Source of the DNA: Plesiomonas sp051652165
Lineage (GTDB): Bacteria > Pseudomonadota > Gammaproteobacteria > Enterobacterales > CAMTGL01
Length of the DNA: 64,000 nucleotides
Assembly: GCF_051652165.1 (NCBI RefSeq)
Contig: NZ_JBOFTR010000002.1
Coordinates: forward strand, 62,001 to 126,000
Reading direction: 5' to 3'
Shown: positions 52,316-61,960 of the stretch, piece after piece
How the letters are laid out: the number at the start of each line of letters is the position of its first letter
How positions within the stretch are numbered: position 1 is the stretch's first letter
Translations under genes and position numbers: made by a program
The notes under the pieces: model-generated
Told to the model about the DNA's origin: nothing
The model's input: the letters and a program-made list of their open reading frames with translations, nothing else
Database searches by the model: none

Positions 52316-52603
52316 TTATTCGTTTTTATCGTCGAACGTTTGACTAGCAGTAGGTTGAGCCATTAGGCGAGCTTCTAGTTCTGCTAAACGAGCTTCACAG
52401 TGAGCCAGTTTTTCACGAGTACGCAATAAAACCTGTGTTTGCACATCAAACTCTTCACGACTAATCAGATCTAAGCGGCCAAGCTGTGCTTGCAGAGTTT
52501 GGCGGATTTTTTTTTCAGCCTCTTCACCGAACTCGCGAATGCCTTTTGGCATCGATTCGTGAACTTGGCGGGCAAGTTGCTCAATTTTTTTTGGATCAAT
52601 CAT
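52316..52603 (-). CDS. ubiK: Ubiquinone biosynthesis accessory factor UbiK
   Basis: UbiK (YqiC) is a small coiled-coil protein that helps assemble the aerobic ubiquinone complex with UbiJ. From ATG 52603 it has 95 residues: MIDPKKIEQLARQVHESMPKGIREFGEEAEKKIRQTLQAQLGRLDLISREEFDVQTQVLLRTREKL, nearly the same as E. coli. The upstream frame to 52627 is not conserved. It sits near ribB and zupT as in E. coli. Confidence 0.96.
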   Translation of the reverse strand: MIDPKKIEQLARQVHESMPKGIREFGEEAEKKIRQTLQAQLGRLDLISREEFDVQTQVLLRTREKLAHCEARLAELEARLMAQPTASQTFDDKNE

Positions 52604-52661
52604 TAACGTTATCCTCCGAAAGTGCACTGTGCATTGTACGGCAAGCGCCGTGAATAGGTAA

Positions 52662-52691
52662 TAAAAAAGGCCAGCGACAATGCGCTGGCCT
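52662..52691 (-). terminator. Terminator after the RND pump gene
   Basis: On the minus strand GGCCAGCG and CGCTGGCC form an 8-bp stem with a 6-nt loop (plus strand 52669-52690), followed by six T. Strong intrinsic terminator. Confidence 0.92.
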
Positions 52692-52729
52692 GTGTGAGCA
52701 ATACCACAGTTATGGCGGTTTAACCGCGT

Positions 52730-55700
52730 TTATTGTGGATCACGGCTTTCACGGTTTTGTTGGATAGCCGCACGCGCTTCATCAACCCGTTGTAACTTTT
52801 CCAGATCTTTATCTTCAACAAAGACAGGCAGTTGTTTGTGCTGGCTGGCTAAGAAGGTGTAGATAACTGGCAGTACAAACAGGGTAAACAGCGTACCGAT
52901 AGCCAAACCTGCTACGATAACAATCGCCATACTGAAACGTGCTGCTGCACCCGGCCCTGAGGCGTACAGCAGTGGGATCAGACCGGCAATCATCGCCGCT
53001 GTGGTCATCAAGATTGGGCGTAAACGTACTTTTGCGGCCGCCATAACAGCGTCCATACGGTTGCGTCCATGCGTTAACTGCTCTTCTTTAGCCACTTCAC
53101 AAATCAAAATACCGTGCTTGGTGATCAAACCCACCAAGGTGATTAGTCCGACTTGCGAGTAGATGTTCATGGTCGCAAAGCCCCAGGCCAATGCAATCAG
53201 TGCACCACAAATTGCCAGTGGTACAGAAACCATGATCACCAATGGATCGCGCAGTGATTCAAATTGAATAGATAGAACCAAGAAAATAACCGCCAATGCT
53301 AAACCGAAAGTCCCCATCAGGGCATTACCTTCGTTAACAAACTGACGAGATTCACCGGTAAAGTTATAGCTATAACCTTGTGGTAATTTCTCAGCGGCTT
53401 GGCCTTCAATCCATTTCACGGCATTACCCATTGTCACACCCGGTGCCAGTACTGCACTTAATGTGGCCGAGTTCATCTGGTTAAAGTGTGACAGTGATGG
53501 CGGTGCTGATTGAACCGTCATCTTCACAAAGTTGCTCAGTGGCACGGATTTATTGTCAGCGGCACGAACATACAACTGATTGAGTAAATCAGGGTTCAGA
53601 CGGTATTTACGCTCAAGCTGCGGGATCACTTCATACGAACGGCCATACAGGTCAATTCGGTTGACATAACCATCGGTCAGCATAGTTGAGAGTGTAGTAC
53701 CGATGCTTTGCATCGTCACACCATATGCCCCAGCTTTGTCTTTATCAATCTGGATATTGACAGTGGCCGAGTTAAAGTTCAGATCCATAGAGGAGTAAAC
53801 GAACATACCGTTACTCTTGATCTGATCTAACATATCAGACGCAATCTGGAACAGGCTTTCAAAGCTGTTTGGTGTGGTAATAACAAACTGGAATGGCAGA
53901 CCGCTTGATGCACCCGGTAGGGCAGGCATCTGGAATGCGGTGACTGACATGGCCGGTAAGTCTTTCACTAAACCTGTCACACGGTTAGCAACCTCTTGTT
54001 GAGACGCTTTACGCTCACTCCACGGTTTGAGTGTTGCCAGACCAAACGCCTGATTTGCGGTTGGAATACCTGAGAAAATTTGCGAGAACTGCACTTCTGG
54101 CTGGCTAGACAACACTTTGTTAACCGGAGCCATACTCTGCTGAATATAATCAAGGTTAGCATTTGAGGGGGCTGTCCCCATCAAAACCACCAAGCCGTTA
54201 TCTTCATTCGGTGCCAGTTCGCTTGGAATGAATTTAAACAGCAGTGGCAGTGATAAGAATACCAATACCGCAAAAGCAATCACCACTGAACGATGCTGCA
54301 TAATCGCATGTAAAACACGATCATAACGCTCAGTAAGATTATCCAGTTTCGTGTGTACAGTCAGTTCAAATTTACTTGGTTTTTCATTCGCTTTGAGGAT
54401 ATGCGCACACATCATCGGCGACAAGGTTAGCGCGATAATACCAGAAACCAATACCGCACCGGCCAGTGTCAGCGCAAACTCTTTAAACAGTGAGCCTGTT
54501 AAGCCACCCATGAGTGCAATCGGTGCATATACTGCGCCAAGTGTTAGCGTCATGGCGATAATCGGTACGGCAATTTCACGTGTACCAATGATTGCGGCAC
54601 GGAACGGTGATTCACCCTCTTTAATATGCCGATCGACGTTTTCCAGTACCACGATCGCATCATCGACCACCAAGCCGATAGCAAGCACCATCGCGAGCAG
54701 TGTCATCAGGTTAATGGTAAACCCAAAGAACTGCATCATCATCGCCACACCAATGAGTGATAGCGGAATGGTAACAACAGGGATCAGTACAGCACGGAAA
54801 GAGCCGAGGAACAGTGTAATCACCACCAGTACAATCACACCCGCTTCGATAATGGTTTTTACCACTTCATCGATAGAGTCATTGATTGCGATGGTTGAGT
54901 CATACATCACATTCATCTTAATGGTGCTTGGCATGTTACGGGTCATATCCGGTAACAGTTTAAGCACATTTGCCGCAACGTTGATTGGGTTAGCCGATGG
55001 TGCGCCGTTAATTGCCGCAACAACTGCTTCCTGACCATTTGCAGAGGCGCGATACAAGTCATGGCTTTTTGCCATCGTGACTTTTGCAATATCACCTAAG
55101 CGGACAACTTGGCCATTTTTATTGCTGTTAATCACCAGATTTTTCATGTCAGCGACATTATCAACCTGGGTATCGGCATTCCCGTTATAAAATACGAAAT
55201 CACCGTTTACTTGACCTGCCGCAGACTGGTAGTTGTTGGAGGTCATCACTTGTACTAAATCGCTTGATGTAATCCCAAATGCGGCCATTTTTGCCGGATT
55301 AGGCCATACACGCATCGCGTACTTTTCACCACCGTACAGGTCAACTTTTGCGACCCCATCGACAGTAAACAGCATTGGCTTAACAACGCGATCAAGGTAG
55401 TCAGCAATCTGGCTAGAGTTCAACTCTTTACTGGTAAAGCCTAAATAAAGAATACCGGTACTTGAGCCGGTTGAACTGGTAATCGTCGGATCTTGCGCCT
55501 CTTTTGGAATTTGCGAACGAACCGAGTTTACCTTTGCCAGAATATCTGACATTGCCGCATTAGGATCGGTATTCAACTTCATGTAAACCGTAATGGTCGA
55601 AGAACCCATTAGGCTGCTTGAGGTCATAAAGTCGATGTTATCCGCTTGCGCAATAGCTTGCTCAATTGGGGTGGTGATAAAGCCCTGAATCAGGTCAGCA

Positions 55701-55864
55701 CTGGCACCGTAGTAACTGGTGCTGACCGTGATCACAGTATTGGTCATGTCAGGATACTGACGTACCTGCATTTTTAACAACGCTTGCAGGCCGAGCAATG
55801 CGATCAGAAAACTGATCGAAATCGCAAGTACCGGCCGGCGTATAAATATATCGGTAAAGCGCAT
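52730..55864 (-). CDS. RND-family (HAE1) multidrug efflux pump permease
   Basis: This 1044-residue inner-membrane protein is the proton-driven pump of a tripartite efflux system. The start MRFTDIFIRRPVLAISISFLIALLGLQAL, a large periplasmic loop, the proton-relay Asp pair in LAIGLVVDDAIVVLENVDRH (about residues 400-420), a second periplasmic loop and the C-terminal helices with PILMTTAAMIAGLIPLLYASGPGAAARFSMA are typical. It lies 15 nt after the adaptor gene. No outer-membrane channel gene is nearby, so a shared TolC is likely. Substrates cannot be predicted. Confidence 0.93.
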   Translation of the reverse strand: MRFTDIFIRRPVLAISISFLIALLGLQALLKMQVRQYPDMTNTVITVSTSYYGASADLIQGFITTPIEQAIAQADNIDFMTSSSLMGSSTITVYMKLNTDPNAAMSDILAKVNSVRSQIPKEAQDPTITSSTGSSTGILYLGFTSKELNSSQIADYLDRVVKPMLFTVDGVAKVDLYGGEKYAMRVWPNPAKMAAFGITSSDLVQVMTSNNYQSAAGQVNGDFVFYNGNADTQVDNVADMKNLVINSNKNGQVVRLGDIAKVTMAKSHDLYRASANGQEAVVAAINGAPSANPINVAANVLKLLPDMTRNMPSTIKMNVMYDSTIAINDSIDEVVKTIIEAGVIVLVVITLFLGSFRAVLIPVVTIPLSLIGVAMMMQFFGFTINLMTLLAMVLAIGLVVDDAIVVLENVDRHIKEGESPFRAAIIGTREIAVPIIAMTLTLGAVYAPIALMGGLTGSLFKEFALTLAGAVLVSGIIALTLSPMMCAHILKANEKPSKFELTVHTKLDNLTERYDRVLHAIMQHRSVVIAFAVLVFLSLPLLFKFIPSELAPNEDNGLVVLMGTAPSNANLDYIQQSMAPVNKVLSSQPEVQFSQIFSGIPTANQAFGLATLKPWSERKASQQEVANRVTGLVKDLPAMSVTAFQMPALPGASSGLPFQFVITTPNSFESLFQIASDMLDQIKSNGMFVYSSMDLNFNSATVNIQIDKDKAGAYGVTMQSIGTTLSTMLTDGYVNRIDLYGRSYEVIPQLERKYRLNPDLLNQLYVRAADNKSVPLSNFVKMTVQSAPPSLSHFNQMNSATLSAVLAPGVTMGNAVKWIEGQAAEKLPQGYSYNFTGESRQFVNEGNALMGTFGLALAVIFLVLSIQFESLRDPLVIMVSVPLAICGALIALAWGFATMNIYSQVGLITLVGLITKHGILICEVAKEEQLTHGRNRMDAVMAAAKVRLRPILMTTAAMIAGLIPLLYASGPGAAARFSMAIVIVAGLAIGTLFTLFVLPVIYTFLASQHKQLPVFVEDKDLEKLQRVDEARAAIQQNRESRDPQ

Positions 55865-55879
55865 TATTACACTCCGGTC

Positions 55880-56986
55880 TTATAGCATTGGTGGCTGTGC
55901 AGGTGTGACTAACGGATCACCGTTCACAACATGCACTTTGCTGCCATTACTCAGACGAACCTGACCTGTGGTTACCAGACGTTCGCCTGCTTTTAAGCCG
56001 TTAAGCACGTGCACGCTATCGCCTTTACGATCGCCTGCAGTAACGGTGACTTGTTCAGCACGCAAAATACCGTCTTTCTCTTTCAGGATATAGGCCGTCT
56101 CACCGTACAACGTAAAGGTGATTGCCGTTTGTGGGATAACAATCTGATCGGTCAGTGTTGGCAGAATAATTTTCGCTTGTGCAAACATACCTGAACGTAA
56201 ACGGCCATCGTTGTTTGGAATATCTGCTTGAACTTCAATCAAACCACTTTGTGTGGTAACAACCGGTTCAATAGCGGTAATTTGGCCTTTGAACGGAACT
56301 TGTGGGTAGGCATCAACATAAATGTCGATAGGCTGACCGGTATGTACGCGAGAGATTTCAGTTTGTGGGATAGTGAAGCGCAGCTTCATCACCGACACAT
56401 CTTCTAAGCGCACAATATCGGTACCGGCTTGTAAGTATTGGCCTAGGTTGATATTACGAATACCGACAATGCCGCTAAATGGCGCACGGATTTTATAGTG
56501 CTCGATGGTCGCTTTTAGGCTCTCGATCTGGGCAAGCTGGGCTTCATAGTTCGCCTGTGCTTCATCTAAACTTGATTTAGAGATAAATTTAGTTTTAGCT
56601 AGCTCTAAATTACGCTGATAAGTAGCCCTTATCGACGGTAACTTAACCTGTGCTGCTTGCAAATTGGCGCGTTCAACTTGGTCATCGAGCTGTACTAGCA
56701 CGGTTCCCGCTGCCACTTTATCACCAGAGTTAAAGTTAATCTGTTTTACGATACCTGGAGTTTGTGTTGAAACAACAACCCCTTGGTTTGGATCAATAAA
56801 ACCGATAGCTTCAATAGTTGGAGTCCAACTGGTTGATTTAATGGTTGTTTCCGTTACCGGATAATCCGGCTCAGGGCGGTTCGCCAGTGCGTTGGCGATC
56901 ATATGCTCTTTAAATATGTTAAACCCGATGACGCTGCCAAGAAGGACAACCACCAGCAATAACATCCCTGCGACCCATTTTTTCAT
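55880..56986 (-). CDS. RND efflux periplasmic adaptor protein
   Basis: The 368-residue membrane fusion protein has an N-terminal membrane anchor (MLLLVVVLLGSVIGFNIF), then the lipoyl halves (GVVVSTQTPGIVKQINFNSGDKVAAGTVLVQLDD; IRAPFSGIVGIRNINLGQYLQAGTDIVRLED) around a helical hairpin (about residues 105-160), then beta-barrel and membrane-proximal domains. It is the first pump gene after the TetR regulator, about 160 nt downstream of it, and is co-directional with the permease. Confidence 0.93.
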   Translation of the reverse strand: MKKWVAGMLLLVVVLLGSVIGFNIFKEHMIANALANRPEPDYPVTETTIKSTSWTPTIEAIGFIDPNQGVVVSTQTPGIVKQINFNSGDKVAAGTVLVQLDDQVERANLQAAQVKLPSIRATYQRNLELAKTKFISKSSLDEAQANYEAQLAQIESLKATIEHYKIRAPFSGIVGIRNINLGQYLQAGTDIVRLEDVSVMKLRFTIPQTEISRVHTGQPIDIYVDAYPQVPFKGQITAIEPVVTTQSGLIEVQADIPNNDGRLRSGMFAQAKIILPTLTDQIVIPQTAITFTLYGETAYILKEKDGILRAEQVTVTAGDRKGDSVHVLNGLKAGERLVTTGQVRLSNGSKVHVVNGDPLVTPAQPPML

Positions 56987-57149
56987 CTTGATCTGATGCT
57001 CCGTATTAAAAATATTGTTCTATTTATTAATTCGCGTTCCGTGTGCTTATCCCTTGCAGGGTTGGTTTCACAGATTTAGGGTGCGAATAATCATTTTAGG
57101 TGTACACATTAGGGTATATTGATTCCGCTTGTTATACAGTTATTGCGCT

Positions 57150-57743
57150 TTAGTCAGTTGGCCGTAAAATAGCGCGCCAACTCGCTTCAATAGTTTGCTC
57201 TATAATTTGCGGGCTAAAGGTAGCGGTATCACCGTGGATACTCATGCGCCGAAAAAGCCCCTGCGCAGTTTCCAAACTGAGTGTAGATAATACCTGTTGC
57301 GGTAGATCAATGAGCTCACCGCTTGCCACCCCCTCTTCTAATACCTGAAACCAAACCGCGTAGCGTTTTTGTTGTTCAATCCATAATGGGCGATCAAAAC
57401 CAGGCACATTGTCATACTGATACTGGTTATTAATTTGGTTCGGGTTTTCACAACAAAACTGCCATAAATTCAACCACAACTGGCGATAACGCCCATATAG
57501 CGGCCCTTCAGTTGTAACCCCTGCGCAGATTTGATTAGCAATTCGGGTACGAATTGCCTCTGCAAGCTGAATAAGCAAGTCGTGTTTATCTTTAAAGTGG
57601 CAATAAATTGTGCCTGCCGCAACACCCGCTTGCTGCGCGACTTTCTGCATAGAAAGCCCTTGGAAACCGTGGGTAGCCAAGATAATTTCAGTTGCCGCAA
57701 GGATCTGTTCTCGGGTATCGAGCATGGTAAATTCGGAGTCCAT
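57150..57743 (-). CDS. TetR/AcrR-family repressor of the RND pump
   Basis: The 197-residue protein has an N-terminal helix-turn-helix TREQILAATEIILATHGFQGLSMQKVAQQAGVAAGTIYCHFKDKHDLL, the TetR signature, and a variable C-terminal ligand domain. It is upstream of and co-directional with the adaptor and pump, so it most likely represses them and itself. Two in-frame starts (57743 and 57725) are possible; neither has a strong ribosome site. Confidence 0.88.
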   Translation of the reverse strand: MDSEFTMLDTREQILAATEIILATHGFQGLSMQKVAQQAGVAAGTIYCHFKDKHDLLIQLAEAIRTRIANQICAGVTTEGPLYGRYRQLWLNLWQFCCENPNQINNQYQYDNVPGFDRPLWIEQQKRYAVWFQVLEEGVASGELIDLPQQVLSTLSLETAQGLFRRMSIHGDTATFSPQIIEQTIEASWRAILRPTD

Positions 57744-57812
57744 GAAGGGTTGATATTCTCATACAGCGCGGCAAGCTGCTCCCAACACGGGTAAAATAGC
57801 ACCGATTCTGAA

Positions 57813-57822
57813 TGAACGTTCA
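57813..57822. promoter_or_regulatory. Candidate operator upstream of the TetR gene
   Basis: TGAACGTTCA is a 10-bp perfect palindrome 70 nt upstream of the TetR start, flanked by further partial symmetry (GAATGAACGTTCAGTTC). The position suits autoregulation, but no experimental consensus is known to me for this regulator. Confidence 0.4.
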
Positions 57823-58029
57823 GTTCACATTATTGTAAGCGTTATTTGCGTTTGTGCAAACAAAACTCAATGTTGCCACATAAAAACACACTTTTGATCG
57901 GCGTGAATGTTACGTGTTGTTTACGGAATAATCGCCTGAACGTAGTCGTTTGTGGCTTTTTAACCCGTTTGAATAGAGGAGGTGCTAAAATCGGCACAGC
58001 CTTTTGTCATGTATTCTCGGAGAAGTGGT

Positions 58030-60069
58030 ATGCGTTTAAATCCCCGTCAGCAGGAAGCGGTAGAGAGTGTCACCGGGCCCTGTCTTGTTTTAGCCGGTGC
58101 AGGTTCGGGTAAAACACGGGTGATCACCACCAAAATTGCGCACTTAATCCGTGTGTGTGGTTATCAAGCTCGACATATTGTGGCTGTAACATTTACTAAC
58201 AAAGCTGCGCGTGAAATGAAAGAGCGGGTTAGCCAAACACTGGGCCGCTATGAAACTAAAGGGCTATTAGTCTCAACCTTTCACTCACTTGGGTTAGAGA
58301 TCCTCAAGCGTGAACATAAGGCCATTGGCCTAAAAAGTGGCTTTTCACTGTTTGATGATCAAGACCAAATGGCACTGCTCAAAGAGCTAACCGAAACCCA
58401 GCTTCAAGGGGATAAAGACCTACTCAGCCAACTGGTTAGCCAAATATCGAGCTGGAAAAATGATCTGATCTTGCCAGAACGTGCCAAAGTGATCGCACAA
58501 GGGGAGCGGGGCTTTTTGTTTGCATATTGCTATGAGCAATACGATAAACAACTGCGCGCCTGTAATGTGCTCGATTTTGATGATCTCATTTTGCTGCCAA
58601 CCTTGCTGCTGCGCAACAACGTAGAGGTGCGCGAACGTTGGCAGCAGCGGGTACGTTACCTGTTGGTGGATGAGTATCAAGATACCAACACCAGCCAGTA
58701 CGAGCTGGTAAAGCTCTTGGTGGGAAGCCGTGCCCGTTTTACGGTGGTGGGGGATGATGACCAATCAATCTACTCATGGCGTGGCGCGCGCCCGCAAAAC
58801 CTAACATTGCTGAAACAGGATTTTCCGGCCCTGCAGGTGATTAAACTTGAGCAAAACTACCGATCATCTGAGCGGATCTTAAAATCGGCCAACATTCTGA
58901 TTGCCAACAACCCACACGAATTTGAAAAGCGGCTGTTTTCTGAACTGGGCTACGGTGATCCGCTGCGCGTACTGCAAGCCAACAACGAAGAGCATGAGGC
59001 CGAACGCGTAGTGGGTGAGATTATTGCTCACCGCTTCCTGAATAAAACCCAGTACAGTGATTATGCCATTCTATACCGTGGCAACCACCAATCGCGGACA
59101 CTGGAAAAGTTACTGATGCAAAACCGCATCCCCTACAAAATTTCTGGTGGCACATCATTTTTTGCTCGCGCCGAAATTAAAGACATTATGGCGTATCTGC
59201 GTCTGCTGACCAACCCTGATGATGACACCGCCTTTTTGCGTATAGTTAACACCCCGCGCCGTGAAATTGGCCCCGCCACACTTGAAAAGCTCGGCAGTTG
59301 GGCAAATTGTCGGAATAAAACCCTGTTCGCGGCCAGCTTTGATCTGGGGCTAGAGCAGCACTTACAAGGGCGAGGTTTAGACGCATTGCGGCAGTTTACC
59401 CGCTGGATAGTTGAAATGGGTGATCGCGCCGAGCGTGGCGACCCGGTGGCTGCGCTGCGCGATTTGATTCACGGCATCCACTATGATGTGTGGTTGAATG
59501 AAACTTCGCCTAGCCAGAAAGCGGCCGAAATGCGAATGCGTAATGTCTCTACCCTATTCGGCTGGATCACCACCATGCTCGAAGGTGATCAACACAACGA
59601 TAACGAGCCGATGACTCTGCCACAGGTAGTACAACGCCTGACCCTGCGCGATATGCTTGAACGTGGTGAGAGTGATGATGATGCCGATCAGGTACAACTG
59701 ATGACCCTGCACGCCTCTAAAGGGCTAGAGTTTTCGCATGTGTTTTTAATCGGCATGGAAGAGGGCATTTTGCCGCACCAGAGCAGCATAGATGAAGATA
59801 ATGTGGATGAAGAGCGCCGATTAGCCTATGTAGGGATTACCCGCGCGCAGAAAACTCTCACCTTTAGCCTGTGTAAAGAGCGCCGTCAGTATGGTGAACT
59901 TATCCGCCCAGAGCCAAGCCGTTTTTTACTTGAACTGCCACAAGATGATCTAAATTGGGAGCTGCGCAAAGAGCCTGCAACAGCCGAACAGCGTATGCAA
60001 ACGGGGCGAGCCGGTGTTGCCGGATTGCGCGATATGCTCGCAAAAGCTAAAAATAAACCGAACTTATGA
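58030..60069 (+). CDS. rep: ATP-dependent DNA helicase Rep
   Basis: Rep is a superfamily 1 3'-5' helicase that clears proteins ahead of the replication fork. The ATG at 58030 with GGAGAAG upstream gives 679 residues. MRLNPRQQEAVESVTGPCLVLAGAGSGKTRVIT (Walker A), DEYQDTNTSQYELVKLLVG (Walker B), VVGDDDQSIYSWRGARPQNL and QLMTLHASKGLEFSHVFLIGMEEG are the UvrD/Rep motifs, and the protein aligns with E. coli Rep to the end. In E. coli rep is close to ilvC too; here the ribB to RND block is between them. Confidence 0.97.
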   Translation: MRLNPRQQEAVESVTGPCLVLAGAGSGKTRVITTKIAHLIRVCGYQARHIVAVTFTNKAAREMKERVSQTLGRYETKGLLVSTFHSLGLEILKREHKAIGLKSGFSLFDDQDQMALLKELTETQLQGDKDLLSQLVSQISSWKNDLILPERAKVIAQGERGFLFAYCYEQYDKQLRACNVLDFDDLILLPTLLLRNNVEVRERWQQRVRYLLVDEYQDTNTSQYELVKLLVGSRARFTVVGDDDQSIYSWRGARPQNLTLLKQDFPALQVIKLEQNYRSSERILKSANILIANNPHEFEKRLFSELGYGDPLRVLQANNEEHEAERVVGEIIAHRFLNKTQYSDYAILYRGNHQSRTLEKLLMQNRIPYKISGGTSFFARAEIKDIMAYLRLLTNPDDDTAFLRIVNTPRREIGPATLEKLGSWANCRNKTLFAASFDLGLEQHLQGRGLDALRQFTRWIVEMGDRAERGDPVAALRDLIHGIHYDVWLNETSPSQKAAEMRMRNVSTLFGWITTMLEGDQHNDNEPMTLPQVVQRLTLRDMLERGESDDDADQVQLMTLHASKGLEFSHVFLIGMEEGILPHQSSIDEDNVDEERRLAYVGITRAQKTLTFSLCKERRQYGELIRPEPSRFLLELPQDDLNWELRKEPATAEQRMQTGRAGVAGLRDMLAKAKNKPNL

Positions 60070-60071
60070 TA

Positions 60072-60677
60072 TTAACGGCGAGGTTTACGGGTTTGTAGAT
60101 AGTGAGCGTTAAGCAAATTAACCAACAGGAGCGAACGCTTTTCGCCATCAGGCTCAAGGTTAATCGTAGAGAGTGCTTGTAACCATAACGCCTCTTGGTG
60201 CGCTGTATCTGCCACACGAACCTGATGATCGCAAGCCTGCTTATGATCGGCACTGTGTTCAGGTAACAAAACCTCAGCCTGTGGCGCAGAAGAGTGCAAC
60301 GAGGCTGACGTTGTTGATGCTGGTGTTACCGGTGATAACTCAGCAGGTAAATCAGCTCGGTTGGGGTTAAAATTAGCATAAGCACACTCAAGACCCTGCA
60401 TAACATCATCAGGCACTTTGGCTAACTCGTCACCAAAACGGACCATGCGTGCAACACCGCGGGTTGCATGCACTTTTGTGACACTAAATACATCTGGATC
60501 AAAATACACAAATAAGTAGTTAGGAAACAGCACCTCTTGCTCTTCACGCCAGTGCCCACGGCGTAATTTTTTCACCGTTAGCACCGGGCAAAAATGACGA
60601 ATCGCCTGCATATCTAAATGCTGCACAGCCCGCGATTGCTGCCCGCGTTTACAATAAAGAAGATACCAAGCGTCCAT
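60072..60677 (-). CDS. rfaH: Transcription antiterminator RfaH with an expanded linker
   Basis: RfaH is a NusG paralogue that binds paused RNA polymerase at ops sites and keeps it running through long surface-polysaccharide operons. Residues 1-100 are the NGN domain (MDAWYLLYCKRGQQSRAVQHL, LFPNYLFVYFDPD, ATRGVARMVRFGDELAKVPDDV). Residues 101-150 are a Ser/Ala/His-rich linker absent from E. coli RfaH; the C-terminal domain is recognisable from EPDGEKRSLLLVNLLN (residues 175-190), but the PGDKV start of the KOW fold is not. At 201 residues it is about 39 longer than E. coli RfaH. An ops site lies 1.2 kb away in front of rfbB. Confidence 0.9.
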   Translation of the reverse strand: MDAWYLLYCKRGQQSRAVQHLDMQAIRHFCPVLTVKKLRRGHWREEQEVLFPNYLFVYFDPDVFSVTKVHATRGVARMVRFGDELAKVPDDVMQGLECAYANFNPNRADLPAELSPVTPASTTSASLHSSAPQAEVLLPEHSADHKQACDHQVRVADTAHQEALWLQALSTINLEPDGEKRSLLLVNLLNAHYLQTRKPRR

Positions 60678-60992
60678 AAGTGTCTGAGTATATTAAGTTC
60701 ATGCTGTATTAATAACAATTATGTCATAAATAACCAGATGCTAATAAGGGGGAAGATACGTAAATTTGATAAGGGGTGACGATAATATGTAATAAGAGTT
60801 GTACTCACCCTTTACTAACACGTGGGCATACCGAAGTTTGGCTGTTTTGTGAATGCCCGATTCACACAGCATAAACACTCAAGCATTCACGCATGGATAA
60901 AAATACCTACCTACCTCTACTGAGCACAGCACAGACAAAACTGTGCTCAGTACATAGAACATGCGGTACGCATGTTAACGATAAAAACTCAG
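60678..60992. other. Intergenic region rfaH/cytochrome c5, with hairpin
   Basis: An 11-bp inverted repeat ACTGAGCACAG (60919-60929) / CTGTGCTCAGT (60941-60951) lies just past the end of the cytochrome gene and is the likely end of its transcript. The rest (about 240 nt) must carry the rfaH promoter. No other feature is seen. Confidence 0.6.
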
Positions 60993-61400
60993 TTACAGCC
61001 CTTGAGTCATATATTCAATGGCCGCTTTTATCTCATCATCACTGCAATTGGTGCAGGTTCCACGCGGTGGCATTTGGTTTATGCCACTGATGGCATGTTT
61101 TTGTAGAGTCTCAATACCCTGTTTCAAACGTGGTGACCACATTGCTGCATCTCTAAATTTAGGTGATCCTAATACGCCTGTGCCGTGGCAAGCTATACAT
61201 GTGCCGTTATACACCTGCTCACCGGTTCGTGGGCCAGTAGGTTGAGTTGTAGCACTTTTATCTTCAAGGTAAACATTACCAACAGGTTTAATGCGCTCGG
61301 CAATGGCCTCGTGCGACATATCGGCGGCCGACACAACGGATGAAATGCTCACAAGCAGTACTGCTAACGTTTTTATTAACGGAGTGACCGGTATTTTCAC
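60993..61400 (-). CDS. Cytochrome c5-type periplasmic cytochrome
   Basis: This 135-residue protein has a signal peptide (LIKTLAVLLVSISSVVSAA) and a single haem-c site CIACH in VYNGTCIACHGTGVLGSPK, the axial Met in INQMPPRG and a second cysteine pair CTNC near the end, as in c5-type cytochromes. It would carry electrons to a terminal oxidase or other reductase in the periplasm. It lies between rfaH and the O-antigen promoter and shows no functional link to either. Confidence 0.88.
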   Translation of the reverse strand: MKIPVTPLIKTLAVLLVSISSVVSAADMSHEAIAERIKPVGNVYLEDKSATTQPTGPRTGEQVYNGTCIACHGTGVLGSPKFRDAAMWSPRLKQGIETLQKHAISGINQMPPRGTCTNCSDDEIKAAIEYMTQGL

Positions 61401-61960
61401 TGTATTGCCCCCAACATAAATAGGTTTGTACTTGCCTGCTTTTTGCGCGATATTACCTTAGTTTCTTATGGATGACCGTGTGATGCTATCGGGTTTGAAG
61501 GCATGACCTTATGCGCAAACAATGAGCGTGTTGTTGCGTGATTATAAGTTAACTGTAAATAAAATGAAGTGAATAATGATGTTACTTACTGTCATTATTG
61601 TGGCTAAAATGTCATGTCAACGATGGATTTACAGATTAATACGGACTATTTCAGCGTTACATTTGGCGCAGCTCGCACATTCCCTTATAATTGGCGCGCA
61701 AAATTTTCCAAGTAGATCACATTCATACCGAGTAAGTTAAGCGGGATACTGATAAGGGCTACGGCCCAAGGAAGAGCCTTTTTATGGATATTTCCTTCGC
61801 TTATCAAAAGGTTATACATAACACTCAGCATTTTAGGAGCTGCAACCTAAGGGCGGTAGCGTATGTTTTTATCACACTGCGAGTGTCATTGTATTCTTTA
61901 TATTTCACTGCATAACGCTTAACTCCTCATATTTTACTCAATATATAGAGTTACCTACTC
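61401..61960 (+). promoter_or_regulatory. O-antigen cluster promoter and leader region
   Basis: This 560-nt gap precedes rfbB. A candidate sigma-70 promoter is TTGGCG (61663-61668), 17 nt, TATAAT (61686-61691). The JUMPStart/ops site follows about 160 nt downstream of it, leaving about 100 nt to rfbB. The upstream half would hold the cytochrome promoter. No coding frame of note is seen. Confidence 0.55.
61826..61864 (+). promoter_or_regulatory. JUMPStart sequence with ops element
   Basis: The GGCGGTAGCGTA motif at 61852-61863 is the ops element that pauses RNA polymerase and recruits RfaH. The preceding CAGCATTTTAGGAGCTGCAACCTAAG follows the JUMPStart pattern. It lies about 98 nt before rfbB in the transcribed leader. 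Confidence 0.92.

Noticed and set aside
54351..55034. A 227-codon open frame antisense to the RND pump
   Set aside because: It is Ser/Thr/Ile-rich shadow coding opposite a well-conserved gene, with no similarity recognised.
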